Assembly: GCF_038396755.1 (NCBI RefSeq)
Contig: NZ_CP149822.1
Location: forward strand, 3,534,001 to 3,598,000
Direction of reading: 5' to 3'
DNA: 64,000 bases
DNA from: Chitinophaga pollutisoli
GTDB taxonomy: Bacteria > Bacteroidota > Bacteroidia > Chitinophagales > Chitinophagaceae
Shown here: piece by piece, positions 19,685 to 29,431 of the stretch
How positions within the stretch are numbered: position 1 is the stretch's first letter
Layout: every line of letters starts with the position of its first letter
Notes under the pieces: generated by a model
What the model saw: only the letters and a program-made list of their open reading frames with translations
What the model was told of the DNA's origin: nothing
Database searches by the model: none
Translations under genes and position numbers: made by a program

Positions 19685-20761
19685 ATGATAGATAAACTCG
19701 ACGCCATTAAAGGCCGGTACGAACAAGTTTCCCTGGCGCTGACCAACCCCGAAGTGGTAAGCGATAACAAACAATTCAGCAAGCTGAGTAAAGAATACCG
19801 CCAGCTCGAAAAGATCGTAAAGGCCTACGACGCTTACCGCAAACTGCTGGAAGCCATCGCATTCAACCGCGAAGTACTCGACAGCGGCGACGAGGAAATG
19901 CGCGAACTGGCCAAGGAAGAAACCGAAGGCCTGGCGGAACAAAAGGAGCAGATGGAGGCCGATATCCGGAACCTCCTGATTCCGAAAGACCCGCAGGACG
20001 AGAAGAACGCCATCCTCGAGATCCGTGGCGGTACCGGGGGCGACGAAGCTGCCCTTTTCGCCGGCGATCTCCTCCGCATGTACCTCCGGTATTGCGAGGT
20101 AAAAGGCTGGAAAACGTCTATCATGAACGAAAACGCCGGTGGCGCGGGCGGCTACAAGGAAGTAGTCGTGGAAGTTTCCGGCGATGATGTTTACGGTACC
20201 CTCAAATTCGAATCCGGCGTTCACCGCGTACAACGTGTGCCCGCCACTGAGGCCTCCGGCCGTGTACACACCTCCGCCGCCACCGTGGCCGTATTGCCCG
20301 AAGCGGAAGAAGTGGACGTGGAAATCCGGGATGCCGATATTAAAATGGACACCTTCCGCTCTTCCGGCGCGGGTGGCCAGCACGTAAATAAAACGGAATC
20401 CGCCGTGCGCCTCACCCACGTTCCCACCGGCGTGGTGGTGGAATGCCAGGAAGGCCGCAGCCAGCACTCTAACCGCGATATCGCCATGCGCATGCTCCGG
20501 ACCCGCATTTACGAAGCGGCCGTGCGCAAGCATGAAGATGCCATCGCCTCCCAACGGAAATCCCTGGTTTCAACGGGTGACCGTTCCGCGAAAATCCGCA
20601 CGTACAATTTCCCGCAGGGCCGCGTGACCGATCACCGCATCGGCATGACCGTCTATAACCTCGACGCGTTCATGAACGGCGACATCGATGAAATGGTACA
20701 GGCTCTGCAGTTCGCGGAAAACGCAGAAAAAATGAAGACCGGCGACCAGTTGGGCATGTAA
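19685..20761 (+). CDS. prfA: Peptide chain release factor 1
   Basis: Ends translation at UAA and UAG. 358 residues, standard length. The stop-codon reading tripeptide PAT lies at residues 186-188 (RVQRVPATEASGRVHTS), which marks it as RF1 and not RF2 (SPF). The catalytic GGQ is at 230-232 (SSGAGGQHVNKTESAVRLTH). The N-terminal helical domain and the RGGTGGDEAALFAGDL segment are present. A -7-like TAATTTTG (19584-19591) lies about 95 bp upstream in the divergent gap with the amidohydrolase. No unusual features. Confidence 0.98.
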   Translation: MIDKLDAIKGRYEQVSLALTNPEVVSDNKQFSKLSKEYRQLEKIVKAYDAYRKLLEAIAFNREVLDSGDEEMRELAKEETEGLAEQKEQMEADIRNLLIPKDPQDEKNAILEIRGGTGGDEAALFAGDLLRMYLRYCEVKGWKTSIMNENAGGAGGYKEVVVEVSGDDVYGTLKFESGVHRVQRVPATEASGRVHTSAATVAVLPEAEEVDVEIRDADIKMDTFRSSGAGGQHVNKTESAVRLTHVPTGVVVECQEGRSQHSNRDIAMRMLRTRIYEAAVRKHEDAIASQRKSLVSTGDRSAKIRTYNFPQGRVTDHRIGMTVYNLDAFMNGDIDEMVQALQFAENAEKMKTGDQLGM

Positions 20762-20891
20762 TCACCCGGCTGCCTTCCCCCGGCAAAGGCATTTTCCTTT
20801 CGCAACAATTTGCGGAAGGGAAATGTTATTAATCCTGCACACTTCCTGAATCTATCGGGTTACAATATTTATCCACCCTAAACTTCACAAA

Positions 20892-21457
20892 ATGTTAGAT
20901 CAATTAGTCCAACTGGTCCGCGAAAATGCGCAGGAAACAGTGGTTGCCAACCCTGCCGTCCCCAACGAACAAAACGATGCCGTGATCGGCGAAGCCACTC
21001 CATCGCAGACGGCCTGCAATCCGCCCTGGCAAGCGGCAACGTGAAGGAAGTAATGAGCCTTTTCAATGGCAGCAGTGCTCCGGATGGCGCCAATCCGTTG
21101 GTGAACGGCATCCAGGGTAACTTCATCAAAAACCTGATGGACAAATTCAACCTCAACAGTGGCGCGGCAGCTTCGCTCGCAGGATCGCTCATCCCTTCCG
21201 TGCTGGGCTCCCTCGTGAAGAAAACCAACGACCCCGGCGACAGCTCTTTTTCCCTCGACAGCATCATCGGTTCCCTCACCGGCGGTTCCTCCAGCGGATT
21301 CAACCTCGGCGGCCTGCTGGGCAAATTCGGACTGGATAAAGACGGCGATGGCGATGTAGACATGCAGGATCTCTCCGCCATGATCTCCAACGGCGCCAAA
21401 CAACAACAAAACAGCGGCGGCCTGGGTGGTTTGCTGGGCGGTTTGTTCGGAAAGTAA
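20892..21457 (+). pseudogene. DUF937-like protein with EF-hand-like C-terminus, frameshifted
   Basis: The ATG at 20892 starts MLDQLVQLVRENAQETVVAN and continues to GEAT, then the frame fails near 20998-21002 and stops at 21042. Shifting one base there gives IADGLQSALASGN and joins the long downstream reading: SLFNGSSAPDG, NLNSGAAASLAGSLIPSVLG, a glycine-rich stretch, DKDGDGDVDMQDL and LGGLLGGLFGK. Restored length is about 188 residues. The DKDGDGDVDMQDL loop fits a calcium-binding EF-hand or dockerin-like loop. Both halves match one conserved Chitinophagaceae protein pattern, so a one-base deletion is the simplest explanation. Function of the family is not known. Confidence 0.8.
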
Positions 21458-21592
21458 CGAATCGGGAATTACGCTATATCTATATAACTGTTATCCCTTA
21501 TGCATTGATACACAAAAATTTACCAGCAGTAAAAAATTGTTGGCAAAGATTTTGATTTAGCTAGAACACTCAAACCAATAAAACTTATTAAG

Positions 21593-22276
21593 ATGAAAAG
21601 AATGAATGCATTTGTGGCGATAGCGATGGCAGGTATTCTTGTTTTTAGCTCCTGCAGCACGTGGCAGAGCATGGACAACACTAAAAAAGGAGCCGTGATC
21701 GGTACCGGTGGCGGCGCCGCTGCCGGCGCGGTGATCGGTAAAGCTGCCGGTAACACTGCCCTGGGTGCCATTATTGGCGCAGCCGTAGGCGGTACTGCAG
21801 GTGTACTGATCGGTAAGAAAATGGACAAGCAGGCAGAAGAAATCAAGAACGAAGTGCCCAACGCCACCGTAGAACGCGTAGGCGAAGGCATCAACGTTAC
21901 CTTCGATTCAGGCGTGCTTTTCGGATTCGATAAATCCGACCTCACTTCCACCGCGCAAAGCAACATCCAGGAACTCGCGCAAGTGCTCAACAAATACCCG
22001 GACACCCACGTTCGTGTGGAAGGCCATACCGACGACACCGGTTCCGATTCGTATAACTACGGCCTGTCCGAACGCCGGGCAAAATCCGTAGCCAACTACC
22101 TCGTTGGCCGTGGGGTTTCCGCTAACCGCCTGCAAACCTTCTGGTATGGTGAAACCCAGCCTAAATTCCCCAACGACAGCGAAGCCAATCGCGCTAAAAA
22201 CCGTCGTGTGGAATTCTCCATCTTCGCTAATGATAAAATGAAATCCGAAGCGAAGAACGAAGCTGGTCAGAAATAA
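21593..22276 (+). CDS. OmpA family lipoprotein with glycine-zipper segment
   Basis: 227 residues. The signal peptide ends in the lipobox VFSSC (Cys21). Residues about 33-75 form a glycine zipper (AVIGTGGGAAAGAVIGKAAG and similar), a hydrophobic region that inserts in or lies on membranes. Residues about 105-215 form the OmpA/MotB peptidoglycan-binding domain with VRVEGHTDDTGSDSYNYGLS, ERRAKSVANYLVGRGV and NRAKNRRVEF, including the Asp and Arg that bind diaminopimelate. It probably links the outer membrane to the wall. It is transcribed alone, with an AT-rich leader at 21500-21592 and a strong terminator behind it. Confidence 0.95.
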   Translation: MKRMNAFVAIAMAGILVFSSCSTWQSMDNTKKGAVIGTGGGAAAGAVIGKAAGNTALGAIIGAAVGGTAGVLIGKKMDKQAEEIKNEVPNATVERVGEGINVTFDSGVLFGFDKSDLTSTAQSNIQELAQVLNKYPDTHVRVEGHTDDTGSDSYNYGLSERRAKSVANYLVGRGVSANRLQTFWYGETQPKFPNDSEANRAKNRRVEFSIFANDKMKSEAKNEAGQK

Positions 22277-22315
22277 GCTTTTTAGTTGAATTTTCTCATA
22301 AGCAGTTTGAAACGG

Positions 22316-22345
22316 TCCTCCCGGCTTTCCGGGAGGATTTTTTTT
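22316..22345 (+). terminator. Terminator of the OmpA lipoprotein gene
   Basis: Nine-bp stem TCCTCCCGG (22316-22324) and CCGGGAGGA (22329-22337), CTTT loop, then eight T. Confidence 0.95.
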
Positions 22346-22361
22346 GCCAAGCCGTTATGTC

Positions 22362-22391
22362 AAAAACCGCCATAGACATTGTCCGTGGCGG
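22362..22391 (-). terminator. Terminator of the aminotransferase gene
   Basis: CCGCCA (22367-22372) pairs with TGGCGG (22386-22391). On the minus strand the hairpin is followed by TTTTTG. It lies 25 bp past the stop codon at 22417. Confidence 0.7.
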
Positions 22392-22416
22392 CTTTCCGTT
22401 GTTCATAAATAATACT

Positions 22417-23598
22417 TTACAACGTATCCAGCCCTGCCAGGAGGATGGCGCAGGCTTTGCGGATTTCTTCTTCTGAAATGATCAGCGGCGGGACCAGCCG
22501 GATGGCGTTGGAGGCGAAAAGGAACCAGTCGGTGATCAGCCCGTTGGCGATGCAGTAATCGATCACTTTTTTGCAGGCGGGGAAATCTTCCACTTCCACG
22601 GCCAGCATCAGCCCCCGCGACCGTACGGCCTTAATCCTGGGGTGTTGCAACAGGCTGCGGAAAAGCTGCTCTTTTTCGGAAATCCCGTCCATCATTTTTT
22701 CGGACAGCAGGGCCTTCATGCCTGCGAGCCCCGCGGCGCAGGCCACGGGATGGCCGCCGAACGTGGTGATATGGCCGAGGACGGGTTGGTTGGTGAGGCT
22801 CCACATGATATCGCGGTTGGCGATGAACGCCCCCAGGGGCATGCCGCCGCCGAGGGCTTTACCCGCCAGGAGAATGTCGGGGACCACGCCGTATTGTTCG
22901 AAGGCCCAGAGCGTTCCATTGCGCCCCAGCCCGCACTGGATCTCATCGAGCACGAGCAGCGTGCCCGTTTCGGTGCACCTTGCGCGAAGGGTCTGCATCC
23001 ATTCCACGGACGGCGCCAGCACGCCGGCTTCTGCCTGCACCGTTTCCGCGATTACGCAGGCGGTGCGCTCCGTGATCTGTTCCAGCATGCCCATATCGTT
23101 GTGCTGCAGGTGCAACACGTCGGGGAGGAGCGGGCGGTAGGCGTTGCGCCAGTATTCATCCCCGATGATGCTCAGCGAGCCCTGTGTGGAGCCGTGGTAG
23201 CTGTTTTTAAACGCGATAATGCCGGTGCGCCCGGTATGGCGTTTGGCCAGTTTCATGGCGCCTTCTGTGGCTTCGCTGCCGGAATTCGTGAAATATACGG
23301 AGTTGAGGGATGCGGGAAGATGTTGGGTGAGAAAAGTGGCATACTGCACCTGGGGCGACTGCACGAATTCGCCGTACACGATGAGGTGCATGTACGTTTC
23401 AGCCTGCTCGCGGATGGCCTGCACCACCGCCGGGTGGCAATGCCCTATATTGCAGACGCTGATGCCCGCGATCATATCGATGTATTGCTTGCCGGAGGCG
23501 TCCCACATATACATTCCCTGCGCTTTTACCATCTCCAGCGCCAGGGGGGCGTCTGAGGTTTGCGCCACGTGCTGTAAAAAAAGCTGCCTGTTATTCAT
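22417..23598 (-). CDS. Class-III pyridoxal-phosphate aminotransferase
   Basis: 393 residues of the acetylornithine/ornithine/4-aminobutyrate aminotransferase family. Visible: MIAGISVCNIGHCHPAVVQA near the N-terminus, the cofactor phosphate site TNSGSEATEGAMKLAKR (about 105-120), SYHGSTQGSLS, the Asp of LVLDEIQCGLGRNG (about 215), and the Schiff-base lysine in LLAGKALGGGMPLGAF (about 245). GHITTFGGHPVACAAGLAGM follows. Substrate is not decidable: no arginine-biosynthesis genes flank it, and the sequence could serve ornithine, acetylornithine or another omega-amine. Its start codon lies inside the promoter of the divergent gamma-carbonic anhydrase gene. Confidence 0.9.
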   Translation of the reverse strand: MNNRQLFLQHVAQTSDAPLALEMVKAQGMYMWDASGKQYIDMIAGISVCNIGHCHPAVVQAIREQAETYMHLIVYGEFVQSPQVQYATFLTQHLPASLNSVYFTNSGSEATEGAMKLAKRHTGRTGIIAFKNSYHGSTQGSLSIIGDEYWRNAYRPLLPDVLHLQHNDMGMLEQITERTACVIAETVQAEAGVLAPSVEWMQTLRARCTETGTLLVLDEIQCGLGRNGTLWAFEQYGVVPDILLAGKALGGGMPLGAFIANRDIMWSLTNQPVLGHITTFGGHPVACAAGLAGMKALLSEKMMDGISEKEQLFRSLLQHPRIKAVRSRGLMLAVEVEDFPACKKVIDYCIANGLITDWFLFASNAIRLVPPLIISEEEIRKACAILLAGLDTL

Positions 23599-23628
23599 TG
23601 GGGCGAAGTTAGTGAAGTTCTATATTTG
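23598..23628 (+). promoter_or_regulatory. Promoter placing the start site at or next to an ATG
   Basis: TTG at 23598-23600, a 20-bp spacer and a perfect TATATTTG at 23621-23628. The ATG of the gamma-carbonic anhydrase gene starts at 23633, only 4 bases after the -7 element, so transcription should begin at or within a few bases of the start codon. Confidence 0.65.
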
Positions 23629-23632
23629 TATC

Positions 23633-24154
23633 ATGCCAGTAATATTACCAGTAAAGGGTGTACACCCGCAAATGGGCGACAATTGTTTCATTGCGCCAAA
23701 TGCCACCATCGTGGGCGATGTGGTGATGGGAAAAGATTGCAGCGTATGGTTCAATGCCGTGGTGCGGGGAGATGTGAACAGCATCCGGATGGGCGATAAA
23801 GTCAATATCCAGGACGGCGCCGTGATCCATGCCACCTACCAGAAAACGAAAACCAACATCGGCAACAATGTTTCCATCGGCCATAACGCTATTGTGCACG
23901 GCTGTACGGTGGAAGATAACGTGCTTATCGGGATGGGCGCCATCGTGATGGATAATTGCCACATCGGCTCCAATACGATCATTGCCGCCGGCGCCGTGGT
24001 GTTGGAAAATACGCTGGTGGAAGCCGGGTGCATCTATGCAGGGGTGCCCGCCAAAAAAGTCAAAACCATCTCCCAGGAGCTGATCTCCAGCGAAATCGAC
24101 CGCATCGCCAATAATTACATCATGTACGCGGATTGGTTCCGCGACCAGGTATAG
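23633..24154 (+). CDS. Gamma-carbonic anhydrase family protein
   Basis: 173 residues of left-handed beta-helix (hexapeptide repeats), such as NCFIAPNATIVGDVVMG and NVLIGMGAIVMDNCHIGSN. The three zinc-ligand histidines are placed as in gamma-carbonic anhydrases: His66 (AVIHATYQ), His84 and His89 (SIGHNAIVHG). The family hydrates CO2 as a trimer, although many short members are weak enzymes. The start at 23633 (MPVILPVKGVHPQMGD) fits the fold; the frame is open upstream only as the shadow of the aminotransferase. It may be cotranscribed with the two tiny lipoprotein genes behind it. Confidence 0.92.
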   Translation: MPVILPVKGVHPQMGDNCFIAPNATIVGDVVMGKDCSVWFNAVVRGDVNSIRMGDKVNIQDGAVIHATYQKTKTNIGNNVSIGHNAIVHGCTVEDNVLIGMGAIVMDNCHIGSNTIIAAGAVVLENTLVEAGCIYAGVPAKKVKTISQELISSEIDRIANNYIMYADWFRDQV

Positions 24155-24198
24155 ACATCTTATAAAAAATCATTATATTGCGGTCTAATCCCGGACCT

Positions 24199-24348
24199 AT
24201 GAAATCAAAATGGATGATTGGATTGTGGGCGTCGTTCCTGCTGATTGGATGCGCCTCCCAAAAACAAGGCTGCCCCGGCAGTACATTCTACAATTCCGGT
24301 AATATGAAGCAAAACAGCAAAGCCGGCAAGCAAATGAAACTCTTCTAA
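24199..24348 (+). CDS. Tiny lipoprotein, copy 1
   Basis: 49 residues. The short signal sequence MKSKWMIGLWASFLLIGC ends with a good lipobox (LIGC, Cys18). The mature peptide begins CASQKQGCPG and is followed by a polar, lysine-rich tail. It lies 44 bp after the gamma-carbonic anhydrase gene and 12 bp before a second gene of the same design, with which it shares the SQKxGCP segment. No known function. Its small size means it is easily missed by automatic annotation. Confidence 0.75.
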   Translation: MKSKWMIGLWASFLLIGCASQKQGCPGSTFYNSGNMKQNSKAGKQMKLF

Positions 24349-24360
24349 AATCCCCTGTTT

Positions 24361-24531
24361 ATGCGGAATATATTCGTTTGCCTGTCTGTTTTGTCGGTAA
24401 TGTTCATGGCCTGCAGGTCCCAGAAAACGGGATGCCCTACGCCCGCGCGCAACCTGGGGGCGGAAAAAGTGATGGATGAGATGAATGCGCCCAGGAAGAA
24501 GGGCGTCTTCGGTTTCCTGAGAAGGAATTAA
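24361..24531 (+). CDS. Tiny lipoprotein, copy 2
   Basis: 56 residues. MRNIFVCLSVLSVMFMAC is a signal sequence with lipobox FMAC (Cys18); the mature part is CRSQKTGCPTPARNLGAE followed by a basic tail ending FGFLRRN. The SQKTGCP segment matches SQKQGCP in the preceding gene, and the cysteine-to-cysteine spacing is identical (six residues), so these are paralogues. The stop codon overlaps the last bases of the convergent rsgA gene by 4 bp, leaving no room for a terminator between them. Function unknown. Confidence 0.78.
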   Translation: MRNIFVCLSVLSVMFMACRSQKTGCPTPARNLGAEKVMDEMNAPRKKGVFGFLRRN

Positions 24532-25478
24532 TCGTAATCGTTTTCGTTGATGGTGGCCAGGATCGTGGCGTAGCTGACGTAACGGTCCAGGTCGATGTCG
24601 CCCGCTTCCACGGCGGCTTTCACCGCGCAGCCGGGCTCGTCGAGGTGCTGGCAGTTATTGAACTGGCACTGCTGGATGTAAGGTTGCATTTCCAGGAAGT
24701 AATGCGATAATTCCGTTTTCGGAATATCCACGATGCCGAATTCCCGAACGCCTGGCGTATCGATGAGTCGGCCGCCGAAAGGCAGGTCGAACATCTCCGC
24801 GAAAGTAGTAGTGTGTAAACCTTTCCCGCTCCATCCGCTCACCTGTTTCGTTTTCAACTGCAATCCCGGTATAAGTCCATTGATAATGGTGCTCTTGCCT
24901 ACGCCGGAATGCCCGGAAATGAGTGTGGTCTTATCTTTCAACAATTCTTCCAGTTCCCCGATCCCTTTCCCTTCCGCCGCCGCTGTCAGCAACACGGTGT
25001 AGCCCATATCTTCATACACGGCTTGCCAATGCTCGAACTGCTCCATTTCTTTGGGGCGGTACACGTCCATTTTATTGAAAACGAGGATTACCGGAATGTG
25101 GTATGCTGCCGCCGTCACCAAGAACCGGTCGATAAAGCCCTGCGAGGTGCGCGGCTCCCTGACGGTGGCAACGAGCACCGCCTGGTCGAGATTAGCGGCT
25201 ACGATATGCTTTTTGTGCTTGCCCTGGGGCGAGCTGCGGACGATGTAATTCTTCCGGTCGCTGATGCCGGTGATCACGGCAGTGCCCTCCTCCCCGCTTT
25301 CCAGCTGGATTTCGACATGGTCGCCCACGGCGATGGGATTGGTGGATGTGATGCGCTCATCTATCTTGAATACGCCTTTGATCCGCGCCTGGTAAAGGTC
25401 GCCGTCATCCGTTTTCACGGTGTACCAACTGCCGGTGGATTTGTAAATCGTTGCTTGCACGGTGTAAAGATAAAGCAA
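24528..25478 (-). CDS. rsgA: Ribosome small-subunit-dependent GTPase A
   Basis: Circularly permuted GTPase that checks late 30S ribosome maturation. 316 residues. Order: an N-terminal OB domain (about 10-70), then G4 NKMD (about 135), G1 GHSGVGKSTIIN (about 190), G3 DTPGVREFG (about 245), and the zinc knuckle with CQFNNCQHLDEPGC near residue 280. The start at 25478 reads MLYLYTVQATIY; a GTG six codons later is a possible alternative because a TATCTTTA -7-like element lies on it. It is the last gene of the MoxR/Bat operon, 6 bp after batA. Confidence 0.95.
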   Translation of the reverse strand: MLYLYTVQATIYKSTGSWYTVKTDDGDLYQARIKGVFKIDERITSTNPIAVGDHVEIQLESGEEGTAVITGISDRKNYIVRSSPQGKHKKHIVAANLDQAVLVATVREPRTSQGFIDRFLVTAAAYHIPVILVFNKMDVYRPKEMEQFEHWQAVYEDMGYTVLLTAAAEGKGIGELEELLKDKTTLISGHSGVGKSTIINGLIPGLQLKTKQVSGWSGKGLHTTTFAEMFDLPFGGRLIDTPGVREFGIVDIPKTELSHYFLEMQPYIQQCQFNNCQHLDEPGCAVKAAVEAGDIDLDRYVSYATILATINENDYD

Positions 25479-25484
25479 ATCGGG

Positions 25485-26495
25485 CTAGGGCAACCGCTTG
25501 AAAAGCGTGTACCGCAGCACCACCTCCAGCAACAGCGCCGCCAGGGCGATCATAGCGAAAGGGAAGAAATGCTCCTTGAAGCGTTTGTAGGAAGTGATTT
25601 CTACTTTGGTGCGCTCCAGCTTATCGATTTCGTGGTAGATGTCTTGCAGGGAAGTATTGTTGGTAGCCCGGAAATAACGCCCGCCGGTTTCGCTGGCGAT
25701 CTTTTTCATGAGGGGCTCGTCAATTTGCACGTCCACCATCTGCATTTGCACGCTGCCGTCGGGCATGGTGGCGGGAGAGGGCGCCTTGCCCTGGGTGCCG
25801 ACACCGATCGTGTAGACTTTCACTTTATACGCTTTGGCGATTTCCAGTGCGGTGAGCGGATCTACCAGGCCGGTGTTGTTCACACCGTCGGTCAGCAGGA
25901 TTACGACTTTACTTTTGGCTTTGCTTTCGCGGAGGCGGTCCACTGAAGTGGCGAGCCCCATGCCGATGGCCGTCCCGTCCTGCAGCATGCCGCTGCGGAT
26001 GGCCATGAGCTGTTGCTTAAGCACGGCGTGGTCGGTGGTGATGGGGCATTGCGTGAAGCTTTCGCCGGAGAAAATCACCAGGCCGATGCGGTCGCTGATG
26101 CGGCTGTCTACGAAGTCCATGGCCGTTTTCTTGGCGGCTTCCATGCGGTTGGGCTTGAGGTCTTCCGCGAGCATGGACCCCGAGATGTCGATCCCCAGCA
26201 CGATGTCAATGCCTTCGCTGTCGATATTTTCGGAGGTGTTGGAAGTTTGCGGCCGGGCCATCGCCACTACCAGCGCCGCGAATGCGATGATGCGCAGGGC
26301 GGGGAGGAGGGGCCGGAAACGGATTTTCCAGGATACGGGGATGCTTTTGAGGCCTTGCAGCGAGGAGACTTTCACCGATCCCTGGAACTTGCGGCCGGCG
26401 CTCACGCTCCACCAGATTAAGACGGGGATGAGCAGCAGCAGCCAGAAGAAGGCCGGATGTGCGAATTCAATATTTTTCCAGAGTTCCGCGTTCAT
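25485..26495 (-). CDS. batA: BatA-like von Willebrand factor A membrane protein
   Basis: 336 residues. A short N-terminal region with a membrane segment (FAHPAFFWLLLLIPVLIWWS), a second one near residue 65, then a VWA domain (about 90-290), and a C-terminal membrane segment near 315. The metal-ion-dependent adhesion site is intact (GIDISGSMLAED; DxSxS). Bat proteins (Bacteroides aerotolerance) sit in the inner membrane and depend on a MoxR ATPase; their role in oxidative stress is reported but the mechanism is not settled. It lies 8 bp after the preceding gene in the operon. A separate batB is not present in the window. Confidence 0.92.
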   Translation of the reverse strand: MNAELWKNIEFAHPAFFWLLLLIPVLIWWSVSAGRKFQGSVKVSSLQGLKSIPVSWKIRFRPLLPALRIIAFAALVVAMARPQTSNTSENIDSEGIDIVLGIDISGSMLAEDLKPNRMEAAKKTAMDFVDSRISDRIGLVIFSGESFTQCPITTDHAVLKQQLMAIRSGMLQDGTAIGMGLATSVDRLRESKAKSKVVILLTDGVNNTGLVDPLTALEIAKAYKVKVYTIGVGTQGKAPSPATMPDGSVQMQMVDVQIDEPLMKKIASETGGRYFRATNNTSLQDIYHEIDKLERTKVEITSYKRFKEHFFPFAMIALAALLLEVVLRYTLFKRLP

Positions 26496-26503
26496 GTGTC
26501 GTT

Positions 26504-27508
26504 TTACGAATTTGTGCCGGTAGCCGGCTGTTCGGTTTTAGGCATGGCGGCGGCGCGCGTCCATTCCACTACTGCCCTGGCCTTGCGCAGCGAGTCCTCA
26601 TGCTCCTGCGGCGTGGGCTGGAGCTTGGCGAACTTGGCGAGGTCGGCCAGGCTGAGGATGCTGTAAATTTCGTTCCGTTGCTGGTTCAGGATGGTCACCG
26701 GCTTGATGTCGTTCATCAGCTCGGCTGTCGTCTGTTCCATGGCGGGAATATTGAACTGCTGCTCGAAATACAAGCGCAGCACGTCCGTGAGTTGTGTGTA
26801 ATATCCTTTTACGTCGGTATGCCAGGGTTGTTCTTTCTCCAGCTTGTCCAGCGCTTCGAGCGCGCGTTCGAAGGGCGGTTTGGAAGGTACCGCCGGCACG
26901 GGTTTCGGCGCTTTCTTCTTATTGCGCATGGTCAGGAACAACACGATCGCCGTGATCAGCAAAAAGCTCCCCAGGATCCAGAACCAGTAATCCAGCCAGT
27001 TGATGTTCACTGCCCGCAAAGGCTTGATGGGCTTGAAAGCTTTGGTGGTATCCACGGCCACGGAATTTACGTCGATGAAGATTGATTCGGTGAACACGGA
27101 ATCGTAAGACCCGTCGGTCATCGAATACACTTCAAACTTCATGGGCGGCAGTTCCCAGCGGCCGGAATCGAAGCTGGTAAAGGTAACGGTCTGTTTCCAA
27201 AGCTTTTGGTTTTCGTCGGTCCCGGTAGTATCCAGCGGACTGCGGTTCACCAGCTCAATGTGATTGGCGGAGTCGGGGATGTTGGGGAAGATGACTTTGA
27301 TCTGTGCGCCTTTCAGTGCATAGAGCATCACTTTCACGTCGAGGGTCACTTTCACGGGTTCCCCGATGCGGATGCTCGTTGTATCCGCTTTCGCCGTTGC
27401 CTTGAAGTAATCCTGGTATTCCACCTTTTCCTCCTGCTCCTGCGCAAAGGCGCCGGCCATGAGGCAGCAAAGCAGGGCGGTGGTGAATATGTGCTTGATG
27501 AATTTCAT
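26504..27508 (-). CDS. Secreted/membrane protein of the Bat operon (BatD/DUF4381-like)
   Basis: 334 residues. A signal peptide ends at GAFAQ (about residue 23). An extracytoplasmic beta-rich domain follows (about 30-165; SIRIGEPVKVTLDVKV, WELPPMKFEVYSM), then one membrane helix (about 172-193; WFWILGSFLLITAIVLFL), a basic stop-transfer run, and a cytoplasmic helical domain (PFERALEALDKLEKEQPWH). This layout matches the small accessory membrane proteins that travel with MoxR and DUF58 genes, but assignment to BatD or DUF4381 is by architecture and context only. It is tightly packed between DUF58 (27 bp gap) and batA (8 bp gap). Confidence 0.8.
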   Translation of the reverse strand: MKFIKHIFTTALLCCLMAGAFAQEQEEKVEYQDYFKATAKADTTSIRIGEPVKVTLDVKVMLYALKGAQIKVIFPNIPDSANHIELVNRSPLDTTGTDENQKLWKQTVTFTSFDSGRWELPPMKFEVYSMTDGSYDSVFTESIFIDVNSVAVDTTKAFKPIKPLRAVNINWLDYWFWILGSFLLITAIVLFLTMRNKKKAPKPVPAVPSKPPFERALEALDKLEKEQPWHTDVKGYYTQLTDVLRLYFEQQFNIPAMEQTTAELMNDIKPVTILNQQRNEIYSILSLADLAKFAKLQPTPQEHEDSLRKARAVVEWTRAAAMPKTEQPATGTNS

Positions 27509-27535
27509 CCGGTCTTGATCGTGCTTCTTTTTTCG

Positions 27536-28402
27536 TTAAACCCTGTTCAGGAAAAAGGTCTGTAATGCTTTTACATAATCTTCATCCGTGCGGATGCTGA
27601 TGAGTTCGGAGCCGCTCTTCATGAATGCGTTGCGGCAGTACTGCGCGTGTTGCTGGAACTGGCGGTCGTAATACTCACGTACTTTCCGGTCGCTGGTATC
27701 CACCCACTGCGAAACGCCCGTTTCGGCGTCGGTCATGCGGATGAGCCCTGCGTCCGGCAGTTCCTTGTCGCGCCGGTCGTACACCTGGACGCCCACCACA
27801 TCGTGCCGTTTGCCGGCGATGTTGAGCGCATCCTGGTAATTGCCGGAGAAGAAATCGCTGAGCAAAAAGACGATGCTTTTCTTCTTGGTGGCATTGTTGA
27901 AGAACCGGAGCGTTTCAGCGATGTTGGTGCCTTTTTTCTTCGGCTCGAACGAGAGCAGCTCGCGTATGATGAAAAGGATATGCGACTTCCCTTTCTTGGG
28001 CGGGATATATTTCTCCATCCCGTCGCTGAAAAAGATGACGCCTACTTTATCGTTGTTCTTGATGGCGGAAAATGCCAGCACGGCGCAGAGCTCGGTAACA
28101 AGGCTGCGTTTGGTCTGGCGCGTGGTGCCGAAGGTTTCGCTTTCGCTCACGTCTACCAGCAGCATCACCGTCAGTTCGCGTTCTTCTTCGAAAACTTTGA
28201 TGAAGGGATGGTTGAAGCGTGCGGTCACGTTCCAGTCGATAGCCCTTACGTCGTCCCCGAACTGGTAGTCGCGCACTTCACTGAACGACATACCGCGGCC
28301 TTTGAAGGCGCTATGGTACTCGCCGGCGAAGATGTGGTTGGTCAGCCCTTTGGTTTTGATTTCCAGCTGGCGGACCTTTTTTAATATTTCTGCTGTATCC
28401 AT
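27536..28402 (-). CDS. DUF58 domain-containing protein
   Basis: 288 residues, cytoplasmic. The DUF58 hallmark lies at about residues 38-60 (FSEVRDYQFGDDVRAIDWNV), followed by a VWA-like fold with LLVDVSESETFG in place of the classic DxSxS site. DUF58 proteins occur almost always next to MoxR ATPases and are thought to be their substrates or adaptors. It lies 27 bp after moxR in the same operon, which supports that partnership here. Confidence 0.92.
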   Translation of the reverse strand: MDTAEILKKVRQLEIKTKGLTNHIFAGEYHSAFKGRGMSFSEVRDYQFGDDVRAIDWNVTARFNHPFIKVFEEERELTVMLLVDVSESETFGTTRQTKRSLVTELCAVLAFSAIKNNDKVGVIFFSDGMEKYIPPKKGKSHILFIIRELLSFEPKKKGTNIAETLRFFNNATKKKSIVFLLSDFFSGNYQDALNIAGKRHDVVGVQVYDRRDKELPDAGLIRMTDAETGVSQWVDTSDRKVREYYDRQFQQHAQYCRNAFMKSGSELISIRTDEDYVKALQTFFLNRV

Positions 28403-28429
28403 CGGTTGTTGCTGGACGGGTTTAGGATC

Positions 28430-29431
<1,002 letters not shown>

